From contig NZ_CP108568.1 in NCBI RefSeq assembly GCF_036010485.1, positions 4,781,001 to 4,845,000 on the forward strand: a stretch of 64,000 bases of DNA. Direction: 5' to 3'. The notes below the pieces were generated by a model. That model was not told the DNA's origin and searched no databases. It saw only the letters and a list, made by a program, of their open reading frames with translations. Below are positions 8,682 through 16,094 of this stretch, piece by piece. The translations under genes were made by a program, and so were the position numbers. The DNA comes from Streptomyces sp. NBC_01198. Its GTDB lineage: Bacteria > Actinomycetota > Actinomycetes > Streptomycetales > Streptomycetaceae. How positions within the stretch are numbered: the first letter of the stretch is position 1; the number at the start of each line of letters is the position of its first letter.

Positions 8682-10265
8682 TCAAGCCCGCTTCTCCAGC
8701 TGGTTCTGGAGCAGTTGCGACAGCTCGATCCGGCGGACCTTCATGGTCGCGGTCCTGGGCAGTTCGTCCTGCGGGATCTGCACGGGGTCGGCCAGCTGCG
8801 GGAAGTCGGTGGCGGCCGCGCGCCAGCGCTCCAGGTCCAGCGGCAGGTCGCCGTCGGTGCAGATCACCGGGATCGGCTCGGCGTTCGGGCCGATCACCAC
8901 GACCAGCTCGGTCAGCTCGTCAAGCCGGCTGAGCATCAGGTCCTCGATCTCCAGCGTGCTGCTGGTGTCGGGGACCATGTCGACCTCGCGGTCGAGCATG
9001 TGCAGGCAGCCGCGCTTGGTGCGGTAGCCGACATCGCCGGTACGCCACCAGCCGTCGTGCTTGTTGGCGTCGTAGCGCTCCTGCTCGCCGAAGTAGCTGT
9101 GCGCGATGCCGTCCCAACGGGCCTCGATGGCACCGGGGTTGGCCTTGGAGGGGCGCCTGCCGTTCCGGCTGACCACCCGGATCTTCGCGCAGCCGGGCAT
9201 CGGGTAGCCGACACAGCGGCCGTCCGTACGGTGCACGGACTTGCTGAAGTACGGCCGGCCGACCGCCGGGCCGACCTCGCTCTGCCCGTAGATCTGGAAG
9301 AACAGCGGCACCCGCCGCTTGGAGGACGCGATCAGCCGGGTGATGGTCCTGGGGTGGATCGCGTCGAAGGTGCTGCTGAAGTACTTGACCGAGGCGAACG
9401 GCTTGCGCGGGTCCTCGGCCAGCGGCTCCCAGTCCATGAAGGCGTTGGGCAGCGCCTCGATGAAGGTCGGCTTGTGCGCGGCGAGCAGCACGGCGACGTC
9501 GTCGGACTTCGGGTTGTTCATCAGCAGCACCGGCATCGCCTTGAGCAGCACCAGCGACATCGCCGCGTACATCCGGGAGTGCACGAAGGGGAGGTTGATC
9601 GCGACGGTGTCGCGCCGCCACATCAGCGACAGCAGCCACCACTGCGGGCGCAGCCGTACGCCCATGGTCCGCGGGGTGTGCACGACCAGCTTGGGCACCC
9701 CGGTGGTGCCGGAGGTGTGGGTGATCATCGCCGGGTCGTCCAGGCCGCGGAAGACCGGCTCGACCCGCGGGGACCCGGCCAGGTCGGTGAGCGCGACCGC
9801 GCCCGCCCACTCGCCGCTCGCGATGATCACGGTCCTGGCCAGGTCCTTGACCGGCACGTCCGCCAGCACGTCGAGCTTGCGCAGGTCGGTGAGCAGGTGC
9901 GGCTGGTCGAGCCGTCCGAGCAGGATGCCGACGGTCGCGCCGTCCAGGGCAGGCGAGAGCATCACCGGGACCGCTCCGACCCGGGCGGCGGCCGACGCCA
10001 GCATCCACACGTCGAAGTTGGGGGACTTGTAGATGGCGACGGTCTCGCCCGACCGGACCCCGGCCGCCGACAGCCGGCCCGCCAGGTCGTCCACGTACTC
10101 GGCCAGCCGGCCCACCGTCAGCCGCCGGTCGGCCTGCGGGAGCACATCGAGGTCGTGGTCGAGGGTGAGCCGCGTCGAACTGTTCTTGGCCGCGGCCATT
10201 TCCGGCATGCTGCCGAGCTGAAGACCGTGCTTGGCTATCGCACGGTCGACCATGAAGCCCATCAT
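8682..10265 (-). CDS. Adenylate-forming enzyme (acyl-AMP ligase superfamily), possible diazotase
   Basis: A 527-residue member of the ANL superfamily. Seen: P-loop MITHTSGTTGVPK (180-192), a YGQSEVGP core A5 motif, WWRTGDVGY (A7) and LPRTATMKVRRIEL near the C-terminus, containing the A10 lysine. The start at 10265 (first of MMGFMVDR) has a GGGAG site 9 bases upstream. It is on the same strand as RppA, 125 bp ahead of it, so co-expression is likely. In cremeomycin and avenalumic acid clusters, ANL homologues CreM and AvaA6 use ATP and nitrous acid to diazotise aromatic amines (known). That role is attractive given the CreE/CreD-like genes here, but ordinary carboxylate activation is equally compatible with the motifs. 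Confidence 0.82.
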   Translation of the reverse strand: MMGFMVDRAIAKHGLQLGSMPEMAAAKNSSTRLTLDHDLDVLPQADRRLTVGRLAEYVDDLAGRLSAAGVRSGETVAIYKSPNFDVWMLASAAARVGAVPVMLSPALDGATVGILLGRLDQPHLLTDLRKLDVLADVPVKDLARTVIIASGEWAGAVALTDLAGSPRVEPVFRGLDDPAMITHTSGTTGVPKLVVHTPRTMGVRLRPQWWLLSLMWRRDTVAINLPFVHSRMYAAMSLVLLKAMPVLLMNNPKSDDVAVLLAAHKPTFIEALPNAFMDWEPLAEDPRKPFASVKYFSSTFDAIHPRTITRLIASSKRRVPLFFQIYGQSEVGPAVGRPYFSKSVHRTDGRCVGYPMPGCAKIRVVSRNGRRPSKANPGAIEARWDGIAHSYFGEQERYDANKHDGWWRTGDVGYRTKRGCLHMLDREVDMVPDTSSTLEIEDLMLSRLDELTELVVVIGPNAEPIPVICTDGDLPLDLERWRAAATDFPQLADPVQIPQDELPRTATMKVRRIELSQLLQNQLEKRA

Positions 10266-10589
10266 CGGGACCAGCTCCCTTTCCAGGAATGAGATGGAGT
10301 TCGGGCCGTCGCCGGCTCGGCGGCGCACACGGGCGCGCTCGACGAGCACCGAGATCTGACATCGGCCGGCCGGCGGCTGTGGACCACCGCTTGACGGACG
10401 CTTTGCGGCGGCATCCCCTTCCGGCTGCCGTGCGGCGTCCAGCATCTGCCACCCGACTTGCCAGCGGGTTGGCGTCGGCTTGGGGCACAGCGCCGGTGCG
10501 CACCCCGACGCCGCCCCGAATCCGCAGGCCGGCCCGCCCCCTTGCCTGCCCCCGGGCTGCCCCGGCCGCCGGTCCGCGAACGCGGCGGC
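10266..10589. other. Gene-free interval between the ligase and the vWA gene
   Basis: 324 bases without a coding region that I can support. It should hold the promoter of the whole minus-strand biosynthetic cluster, but I see no convincing -35/-10 pair. A loose inverted repeat (GCCAACCCGC / GTCGGGTGGC on the minus strand, near 10450-10475) may be part of a terminator or operator. Confidence 0.4.
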
Positions 10590-11498
10590 TCAGCCGGCGG
10601 CGAGGCCGATGAAGACCACGCGGGCCCAGTCCGGTGGCGGCGCGGGGCGGTAGCCGGAGCCGTCGTCGTACGCGCGGGACGGGCCGGGGCGGAAGAGGCC
10701 GACGGCCGTACGGCATCCGGGGCGGGCGGCGGGCCAGGGGGTGTGGCCGTCGGTCAGGGCCACGATGACGTCGGGCCGGGTGCGCAGGGCCCTGGCGAAG
10801 CCCGCGCGCAGATCCGTACCGCCGCCGCCGACCAGCGGGATCCCCTCGGCGCCGCACAGCCGGTGCACCTCGCCCGCCGCCGCGTCGCACGCCAGCACGC
10901 TGACCAGGTCCCGGCGGCCGCCCACCGCGCGGGAGATCGCGGCGACTTCGAGCAGCGCGCTGCCCAACTCGCTGTCGCTGACCGAGCCGGAGGTGTCGAT
11001 GACCACGCACACCCGGGGCGGCCTGCGCCGCAGGCTCGGCAGCACCGCGCCGGGCACACCGGCGGACCGGCGGGACGGCCTGCCGTAGGTGTAGTCCTCG
11101 CCCGCGCCGCCGGAAGACGCGGCAGAGCGGATCGCCGCGCCCAGCAGGTCCCGCCAGGGCTGTGGCCGCTCGCCCGGGCCGGTCAGCCCCTGCTCGCGTG
11201 CCAGCCGCTCGCCGCGGCCGAGGTGGTCGCGCAACAGGTGCGACACCTCGTGCACCCAGACGCCGGCCAGCTCCTCGACCGGCGTCCGGTCGACGAACGC
11301 CGGTGCGGCATAGCACCGCCAGTGGCGGTCGACGGCCATCGTCAGCACCGCCCGCGACTCCACCGCGTGCAGCGCGAACAGCGCCGACGCCAGGTAGGGC
11401 CGGGCCCGGGCGGCGTGCAGCCGGGCGGTGAAGAGCTTGTCGAAGTCCAGCCCGCGCGCTGCGGGTCGAGTGCCGCCGGACGTCACGCGCCCGTTCAC
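10590..11498 (-). CDS. vWA-like metallopeptidase-fold protein (DUF2201 type)
   Basis: A 302-residue protein with two recognisable halves. The N-terminal part has WVHEVSHLLRDH, an HExxH zinc-type motif at 83-87; the C-terminal part is a von Willebrand A-like domain with the MIDAS sequence CVVIDTSGSVSD (DTSGS at 168-172) and GGGGTDLRAGFARAL (second metal-contact loop). This is the DUF2201 putative-metallopeptidase architecture, usually encoded beside a MoxR-type AAA ATPase and presumed to act with it in chaperone or metal-insertion work. Here no AAA gene is seen; its GTG overlaps the stop of the preceding gene by 4 bp. The biochemical activity is unknown. Confidence 0.8.
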   Translation of the reverse strand: MNGRVTSGGTRPAARGLDFDKLFTARLHAARARPYLASALFALHAVESRAVLTMAVDRHWRCYAAPAFVDRTPVEELAGVWVHEVSHLLRDHLGRGERLAREQGLTGPGERPQPWRDLLGAAIRSAASSGGAGEDYTYGRPSRRSAGVPGAVLPSLRRRPPRVCVVIDTSGSVSDSELGSALLEVAAISRAVGGRRDLVSVLACDAAAGEVHRLCGAEGIPLVGGGGTDLRAGFARALRTRPDVIVALTDGHTPWPAARPGCRTAVGLFRPGPSRAYDDGSGYRPAPPPDWARVVFIGLAAG

Positions 11499-12704
11499 CT
11501 GCGGTCCTTCGCGATGCCGGCCACCCGCGCTGCCGCGTGATCGGCGCGGCGGGACATCGCCACCACCCCGGAGAGGCGCTCGATGGACGCCGGTACGACC
11601 CAGTCCTCGCGTCGCAGGGTGGCCAGCGTGGTCGCCGGGACCACCACCAGGTCGGGGGGCGCCGGTCTCCAACGCCCGTACCAGCAGGGCCCAGGCCGCG
11701 TCCCAGCGGGACCGCTCGGGGCGCGCGCGTACCGCGGCCACCACGCCGTCGAGTACGGCCTGCCGCAGGTCGCCGCGCGCGGGCAGCACCGCGCCCGCCG
11801 GGTCGGCGAGCAGCACTTCGGGGTCCGGCAGGTCCATCCGGTCGAGTCCGGCGAGCAGTTCGAGCCCGGGGCCGTCCCCGACCGTCCCGCGCACCAGCAG
11901 CGACAGCACCTCCCGCGAGGAGCCGGCCGCGGTGGCGAAGGCGACAAGGCGCAGCGTCATCTCCCAGCTCCTGGGCGACGGCCAAGGCCCGCCCCTGCGT
12001 GCCTCGTTGGCGGGCAGCCGGTGAACCAGGGCGGGGCGGGCGGTCAGGAACTCGCACACCGCGCGGCGGGCGAAGGCCACGGCGTCGGCGAGGCCGCCGG
12101 ACCCGAGCCGCGGCAGGGTCGCCGGCACAGCGGGATCCCGGCTGCCGGCGGGCGGCAGGCAGGACCCCGACCGTACCGGCAGCTCAGCTGCCCGGCCGGC
12201 GTCCCACAGATGCCGGTGCAGGTCGAGCCGGAAGCGCCGGTCGGGGCGGGGATGCGGATGGCGGCGGGCGGCGGGGTCGGCCGCCGTGCCGTCCCACAGG
12301 GCCAGGCTGATCCGCTGCCCGGCGTCCGCCCAGGCGGGCGGCGTCCTGGCGACCAGGTGCAGCGGGCCTTCCGCGGTGTCGTAGCGGGCGAGTGCCACGG
12401 TCAGGCCCGGGCGCAGCAGGCCGTCGGGGGCGACCCTCGGCATGTGCCAGCGCAGCAGGTCGGGAGCGAGCCGCCGCAGGTCGGCCCGTAGGCGCGCGGC
12501 CGACTCGCGGCCGTGGGTGCGCGCGACCGAGCGTGGAGTGGAGTCGAGGTCGAGACCGGCGGCGGCACACGCGCCCGCCCAGTCCCCGGCGTGCCGGCGG
12601 GCGGTCGCGGTCTCGATCATGGGGGCCGGCACGGCGTACGTCCGCACGTGCAGCCACAGGGAAAGCCGGGAGTCCTCTTTCGCGAACTGAGTGAGCGTCA
12701 GCAC
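11495..12704 (-). pseudogene. Partner of the vWA protein, interrupted by a one-base frameshift
   Basis: About 400 codons of a protein that I do not recognise by name but that normally precedes DUF2201 genes; it starts MLTLTQFAKEDSRLSLWLHV (GTG at 12704). The frame is good to residue ~348 (ALLVRALETGAP), then turns into low-quality Gly/Arg-rich sequence. A six-C run (plus-strand G 11654-11659) lies exactly there; dropping one base restores PDLVVVPATTLATLRREDW and then SIERLSGVVAMSRRADHAA, ending at 11495 with the normal GTGA overlap to the vWA gene. So either the gene is recently inactivated, or the homopolymer is a sequencing error. Without correction, the frame would run on into the vWA gene as a fusion. 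Confidence 0.75.
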
Positions 12705-12811
12705 TCACCTTGCGCGGACGGGGCCTCCGATCTGATCAGCATTCGAGTCGTCATCACGATGAGCGTAGCGCTCCGCGCGGCGGCCGTCAGGCGATTTCGG
12801 CGGGGGCGGCC

Positions 12812-13006
12812 TCACAGGCCCAGGTCGAGGGCCAGGCAGGAGTAGGAGATCCAGGAGCTCTCTGAGGTGTAGCCGTCGCCGGCCGGGTTCTTCGTGGCGG
12901 GGCGCTGCTCCTCGACCATGTCCTCGAACCGGATGCGCTCGGGCAGGCTGCCGAACCGTGCGTGCCGTGCCGCAGCGGCGCTGTCCTTGGTGCTGACGCG
13001 ATCCAT
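12812..13006 (-). CDS. Small orphan protein, 64 residues
   Basis: Starts MDRVSTKDSAAAARHARFGS, continues LPERIRFEDMVEE, and ends SSWISYSCLALDLGL. A textbook GGAGG lies 6-7 bases before the ATG at 13006 and a strong promoter lies upstream, so it is very likely a real gene. It is charged and disordered-looking in the first 45 residues, with a hydrophobic aromatic-Cys tail; there is no signal peptide. I do not recognise the function. The tail with one Cys, two Ser and a Trp could be a binding or modification site (for example a RiPP-like core), but no maturation enzyme is adjacent. Neighbours on the same strand are a TetR gene upstream and the vWA pair downstream. Confidence 0.7.
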   Translation of the reverse strand: MDRVSTKDSAAAARHARFGSLPERIRFEDMVEEQRPATKNPAGDGYTSESSWISYSCLALDLGL

Positions 13007-13053
13007 CGTCGCCCTCCGCTCTGTGCGTGCCGCGCTTCCGCGCGTCTGCACAC

Positions 13054-13082
13054 ACATTCGCACCCCTTCCGTCACCAGTCAA
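13054..13082 (-). promoter_or_regulatory. Promoter of the small orphan gene
   Basis: On the minus strand TTGACT and GAATGT are separated by exactly 17 bases, a close match to the housekeeping-sigma consensus. The start of transcription would be near 13047, about 40 bases before the ATG. It lies downstream of the TetR stop, so the small gene need not depend on the TetR promoter. Confidence 0.6.
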
Positions 13083-13110
13083 GCCGGTGACGGATGGCTC
13101 CCGTCACCCG

Positions 13111-13728
13111 TCACCCGTCGTACGGCCGGTCGGCGAGGATGCCGGGCAGCAGGTTGTGGACCAGGGCGTCCGCGAAGTCGGGGGTGAGCGGCAGGGCGGG
13201 GAGCAGCAGCCGGTGGTAGCAGGCGCCCCACAGCTGGTCGACCACGCTCTCCAGGTCCACGTCGGGGCGGATCCGGCCGGCGTCGCGGGCGCCGCGGAGC
13301 CGCGTGACGGCCAGGGCGCGGCGGGGGAGGGTGTAGCGCTCGGTCAGGGCGGCGGCGAGGTCGGGGTCGGACTGGGCGGCGCCGACGAACTCGGCGATCA
13401 CCGGGCCGTGGCCGCGGGAGGTGAGGAAGCCGATGAAGGCGCGCAGTTGCCGGACGAGGTCGGCTTCGAGATCGCCGGTGTCGTCGAAGGCGAAGGTCTG
13501 CTTCGTGGCGGCGAAGTAGGCGTCGAAGGCCAGCGCCCCCGGGGAGGGCCACCACTTGTACAGGGTCATCTTGCTGGCCCCGGCGCGGGCGGCGACCTTC
13601 TCGAAGGTGATGCAGCGCAGGCCGTCCTCAAGCAGCATCGCGCCGGCCGCCGCGAGCACGGCCGAGCGGACCTCGGCGGCCGGGCGGCGGCCCCGCCCGG
13701 GGCGCGAGGTGGCGGGCTCGGTGGTCAT
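13111..13728 (-). CDS. TetR/AcrR family transcriptional regulator
   Basis: A 205-residue repressor. The DNA-binding domain reads AVLAAAGAMLLEDGLRCITF, then AARAGASKMTLYKWWPSPGA; the KWW in the recognition region is typical of a TetR subfamily with a TetR_C_11-like effector domain, which the rest (TKQTFAFDDTGDLEADLVRQ) resembles. It is divergent from an SDR gene and two strong inverted repeats lie in the 110-bp intergenic space, so it most likely represses itself and the SDR. The effector is probably a substrate or product of that SDR, as is common for such pairs (inference). Confidence 0.9.
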   Translation of the reverse strand: MTTEPATSRPGRGRRPAAEVRSAVLAAAGAMLLEDGLRCITFEKVAARAGASKMTLYKWWPSPGALAFDAYFAATKQTFAFDDTGDLEADLVRQLRAFIGFLTSRGHGPVIAEFVGAAQSDPDLAAALTERYTLPRRALAVTRLRGARDAGRIRPDVDLESVVDQLWGACYHRLLLPALPLTPDFADALVHNLLPGILADRPYDG

Positions 13729-13766
13729 CGCGTCCTCCGGGGTGGTCGGCGGGTGGTCCCTTGCAT

Positions 13767-13816
13767 TATATGGACGATCCGTCTACATTCTCTATGTGGA
13801 CGTGCCGTCCACATAG
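13767..13816. promoter_or_regulatory. Tandem TetR operators between TetR and SDR genes
   Basis: Site 2 (13792-13816) is CTATGTGGACG-TGC-CGTCCACATAG, an inverted repeat with perfect 11-base arms. Site 1 (13767-13788) is the degenerate version TATGGACG-ATC-CGTCTACAT. The centres are 26 bp apart. The duplicated, symmetrical sites between divergent genes are a clear signature of a TetR-type binding region; shared consensus TRGACG-N3-CGTCYACAT. Confidence 0.8.
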
Positions 13817-13838
13817 ATGATCGCGAGGAGGCACCGCC

Positions 13839-14612
13839 ATGACAACCACCCCGACGGCCGCGGCGAGCGGCCAGGCCGCCGCCGCCACCCGGGTCGCCCT
13901 GGTCACCGGCGCATCGGGCGGCATAGGCCGCGCGGTGGCCGAGCGGCTTGCGGCCGACGGCGACGCCGTCGTCGTGCTCTACAGCGGCGGCCGGCAGCGC
14001 GCCGACGAGACCGTCGCCGCCATCACCGGGCGCGGCGGCCGGGCGATCGCGCTGGGCGCCGACATCGCCGACGAGACCGAGATGGCCGCCGTCTTCGACC
14101 GCACCGAGCAGGAGTTCGGCGGCGTCGACGTCGTGGTGAACACGGCGGGACTGATGTTCCTCGCCCCGGTCGCCGAGCTGGACCTCGCGGACCTGGACCG
14201 TATGCACCGGGTCAACATCCGCGGCAGCTTCGTCGTCTCGCAGCTGGCGGCGCGGCGGCTGCGGGCCGGGGGCGCGCTGATCAACTTCTCCACCTCGGTC
14301 ACCCGGCTCCAGCAGCCCGGTTACGCCGGCTATGCCGCCTCCAAGGGCGCGGTCGAGGCGATGACGCTGATCCTGGCGCGCGAGCTGCGCGGCCGCGACA
14401 TCACCGTCAACGCCGTCGCGCCCGGCCCGACCGACACCCCGCTCTTCACGCAGGGCAAGCCGCAGGAGGTCATCGACCACATCGCCGGCCTCAACCCGAT
14501 GCAGCGCCTCGGCACCCCGGCGGACATCGCCGAGACCGTCGCCTTCCTGGCCGGCCCGGGCGGCCGCTGGACCAACGGCCAGACGCTGTACGCCAACGGG
14601 GGCGCGGCCTGA
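13839..14612 (+). CDS. SDR family NAD(P)-dependent oxidoreductase
   Basis: A 257-residue classical short-chain dehydrogenase/reductase. Seen: cofactor loop VTGASGGIG (TGxxxGIG), NTAGLM in place of the usual NNAG, catalytic Ser in NFSTSVT, the YxxxK pair in YAGYAASKGAVEA, and the VNAVAPGPTDTPLF block after it. The NTAG variant is found in a subgroup including EntA-like and some 3-oxoacyl-reductase-like enzymes. A GAGGAGG site precedes the ATG. Regulated by the divergent TetR gene through the tandem operators upstream. The substrate is unknown. Confidence 0.9.
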   Translation: MTTTPTAAASGQAAAATRVALVTGASGGIGRAVAERLAADGDAVVVLYSGGRQRADETVAAITGRGGRAIALGADIADETEMAAVFDRTEQEFGGVDVVVNTAGLMFLAPVAELDLADLDRMHRVNIRGSFVVSQLAARRLRAGGALINFSTSVTRLQQPGYAGYAASKGAVEAMTLILARELRGRDITVNAVAPGPTDTPLFTQGKPQEVIDHIAGLNPMQRLGTPADIAETVAFLAGPGGRWTNGQTLYANGGAA

Positions 14613-14638
14613 GCGGGCCGCCACCCCCGTAGAGCAGG

Positions 14639-15712
14639 TCAGACCGGGTTCGGCTCCTTGAGCCGGCTCAGCAACTGGTCGCCGATCCTGGCGACTTCGG
14701 GCTTGTACGGGGTGTCGGACAGCACGAAGTGCGTGATGCCGAGCTTGCCGTACGCCCGCAGCGCCTCGGCCACGTCGTCGGGTGAGCCGACCAGCCACGT
14801 GGTGCCCGCGCCACCGCCGCCGAACTTGCCCGGCGTGGTGTAGAGGCAGCTGTCGAGCACTTCGCCGCGCTCGGCCAGGTCGTGCAGCCGCTGCTGGCCG
14901 ACCGCCCGGCGTCGCTGGGCGGTGATGGTCGAGTCGGCGCGGTCCGCCATCGAGGCGACCTTCGCCTCGGCGTCGTGCCAGGCCTGCTCGGTGGTGTCGC
15001 GGACCAGCGTGGTGATCCGCAGGCCGAACTCCAGTGGCGCGTGGGCGCGTTCCAGCGACGAGCTGAGCCCCCTGAGCCGGTCGATCCGCTCGGCCACCCC
15101 GTCGAGCGGTTCGCCCCAGAAGAGCTGCACGTCGGCCTCGGCGGCCGCGACCCGCTCGGCCGCCGCCGAGGCACCGCCGAAGTAGAGCCGCGGGGTGCGG
15201 CCGTCCTCGGCGCCGTACGGCGGCGGGCTCACCGTCGAGCCCTCGACGCCGAAGAACTCGCCGCGGAAGGTGACGTCCTCCTCGGTCCACAGCCGCCGGA
15301 CCAGCTGCAGGAACTCCCTGGTGCGGTCGTAGCGGCGGGCCGGGTCGACCTCGCCGTCGCCGTACGCCGCCGCGTTGTCCAGGCCGCTGACGATGTTGAC
15401 CAGCAGCCGCCCCTGGCTGAGCTGGTCGAGGGTGGCCGCGGCGCTGGCGAAGTGCGCGGGCTGCCAGTAGCCGGGCCGGATCGCCACCAGCGGCTTGAAG
15501 CTGGTGGTGCGGGCGGCCAGCGCGGTGGCCACCGTGAAGGTGTCTGGCCGCCCCCAGCCGGTGCCGAGCAGCGCCCCGCCCCAGCCGTGGGCCTCGGCGG
15601 CGAGCGCGAGCTCGGTGGAGAAGTCGAGCGTGCCCCACCCCGCCTTGGTGTCGTCGCCGCGGTGGCCCGGCTCGACGGTGTTGGGGATGTACCAGAGAAA
15701 CTCTCGGCTCAT
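14639..15712 (-). CDS. LLM-class flavin-dependent monooxygenase, alkanesulfonate (SsuD)-like
   Basis: A 357-residue luciferase-like TIM barrel. Family blocks: MSREFLWYIPNTVEPGHRGD, AEAHGWGGALLGTGWGRPD, AIRPGYWQPAHFASAAATLD, and RLLVNIVSGLDNAAAYGD, close to SsuD-type desulfonating enzymes that use reduced FMN to release sulfite from organosulfonates. A GGAG site is 8 bases from the ATG. Upstream on the same strand is a short leader peptide of the kind that senses cysteine supply, supporting a sulfur-assimilation role. A partner FMN reductase is not intact nearby. Convergent with the SDR gene. Confidence 0.85.
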   Translation of the reverse strand: MSREFLWYIPNTVEPGHRGDDTKAGWGTLDFSTELALAAEAHGWGGALLGTGWGRPDTFTVATALAARTTSFKPLVAIRPGYWQPAHFASAAATLDQLSQGRLLVNIVSGLDNAAAYGDGEVDPARRYDRTREFLQLVRRLWTEEDVTFRGEFFGVEGSTVSPPPYGAEDGRTPRLYFGGASAAAERVAAAEADVQLFWGEPLDGVAERIDRLRGLSSSLERAHAPLEFGLRITTLVRDTTEQAWHDAEAKVASMADRADSTITAQRRRAVGQQRLHDLAERGEVLDSCLYTTPGKFGGGGAGTTWLVGSPDDVAEALRAYGKLGITHFVLSDTPYKPEVARIGDQLLSRLKEPNPV

Positions 15713-15803
15713 GCCAGGACTCCGATGCGCTGCTGTGCGGGGAAACGGGCGGATGCGCGGAACGCGACGAGCGGCCGCCGGCGGAGTCAGCGTGCCGGCG
15801 GCG

Positions 15804-15878
15804 CTACGGACACAGCGCGCTCGCCGACCGCAGAAGGTCGACGTGGAGGCGGCAGACCAGCCTCATTCCCTGATGCAC
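15804..15878 (-). CDS. Cysteine-type leader peptide (24 residues) upstream of the SsuD-like gene
   Basis: Reads MHQGMRLVCRLHVDLLRSAS then ALCP-stop. The RLHVDLLRxxSAxC pattern is the one I know from Streptomyces leader peptides in front of sulfur-assimilation genes. Cys codons fall at positions 9 and 23, the latter just before the stop, where ribosome pausing under cysteine shortage would matter. The GTG start has no ribosome-binding site, but TACCGT (a TANNNT -10) lies 5 bases upstream, fitting a leaderless transcript. It ends 91 bases before the monooxygenase ATG. Its role as an attenuator or translational switch is inference from known examples. Confidence 0.75.
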   Translation of the reverse strand: MHQGMRLVCRLHVDLLRSASALCP

Positions 15879-15941
15879 ACGGCTGACGGTAATCGACGCC
15901 GCAGAGCCTGGCAATGCACTCCGGGTGCGGCCCGGCTGCGC

Positions 15942-16094
15942 TCAGTAACGGACGTCGCTCTGCAGCAGCGGGGGATAGACGGCCGACGTCTCGCCGTCGA
16001 CCGTCGCCCCCGCGAACTGCAGCATCGCGCGCAGCGCGCCGTGCATCGGGGCCGGGTAGTCCAGGTCGGGGGCCGAGACCTTGTCCGCCGGTGC
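15942..16094 (-). pseudogene. C-terminal remnant of an unidentified enzyme gene
   Basis: About 49 codons end at a TGA at 15942 and read KVSAPDLDYPAPMHGALRAM and then ATVDGETSAVYPPLL, with nearly every codon ending in G or C. The codon choice is that of a real Streptomyces gene, whereas continuing further upstream in this frame runs into the antisense of the AraC gene. I do not recognise the family with certainty; a small oxidoreductase is possible. It appears to be the 3' end of a gene whose 5' part was deleted. Confidence 0.5.

Noticed and set aside
12812..13006. Lanthipeptide or lasso peptide precursor
   Set aside because: One Cys only in the tail, and no lanthionine synthetase, B1/B2/C lasso enzymes or radical SAM gene in the window.
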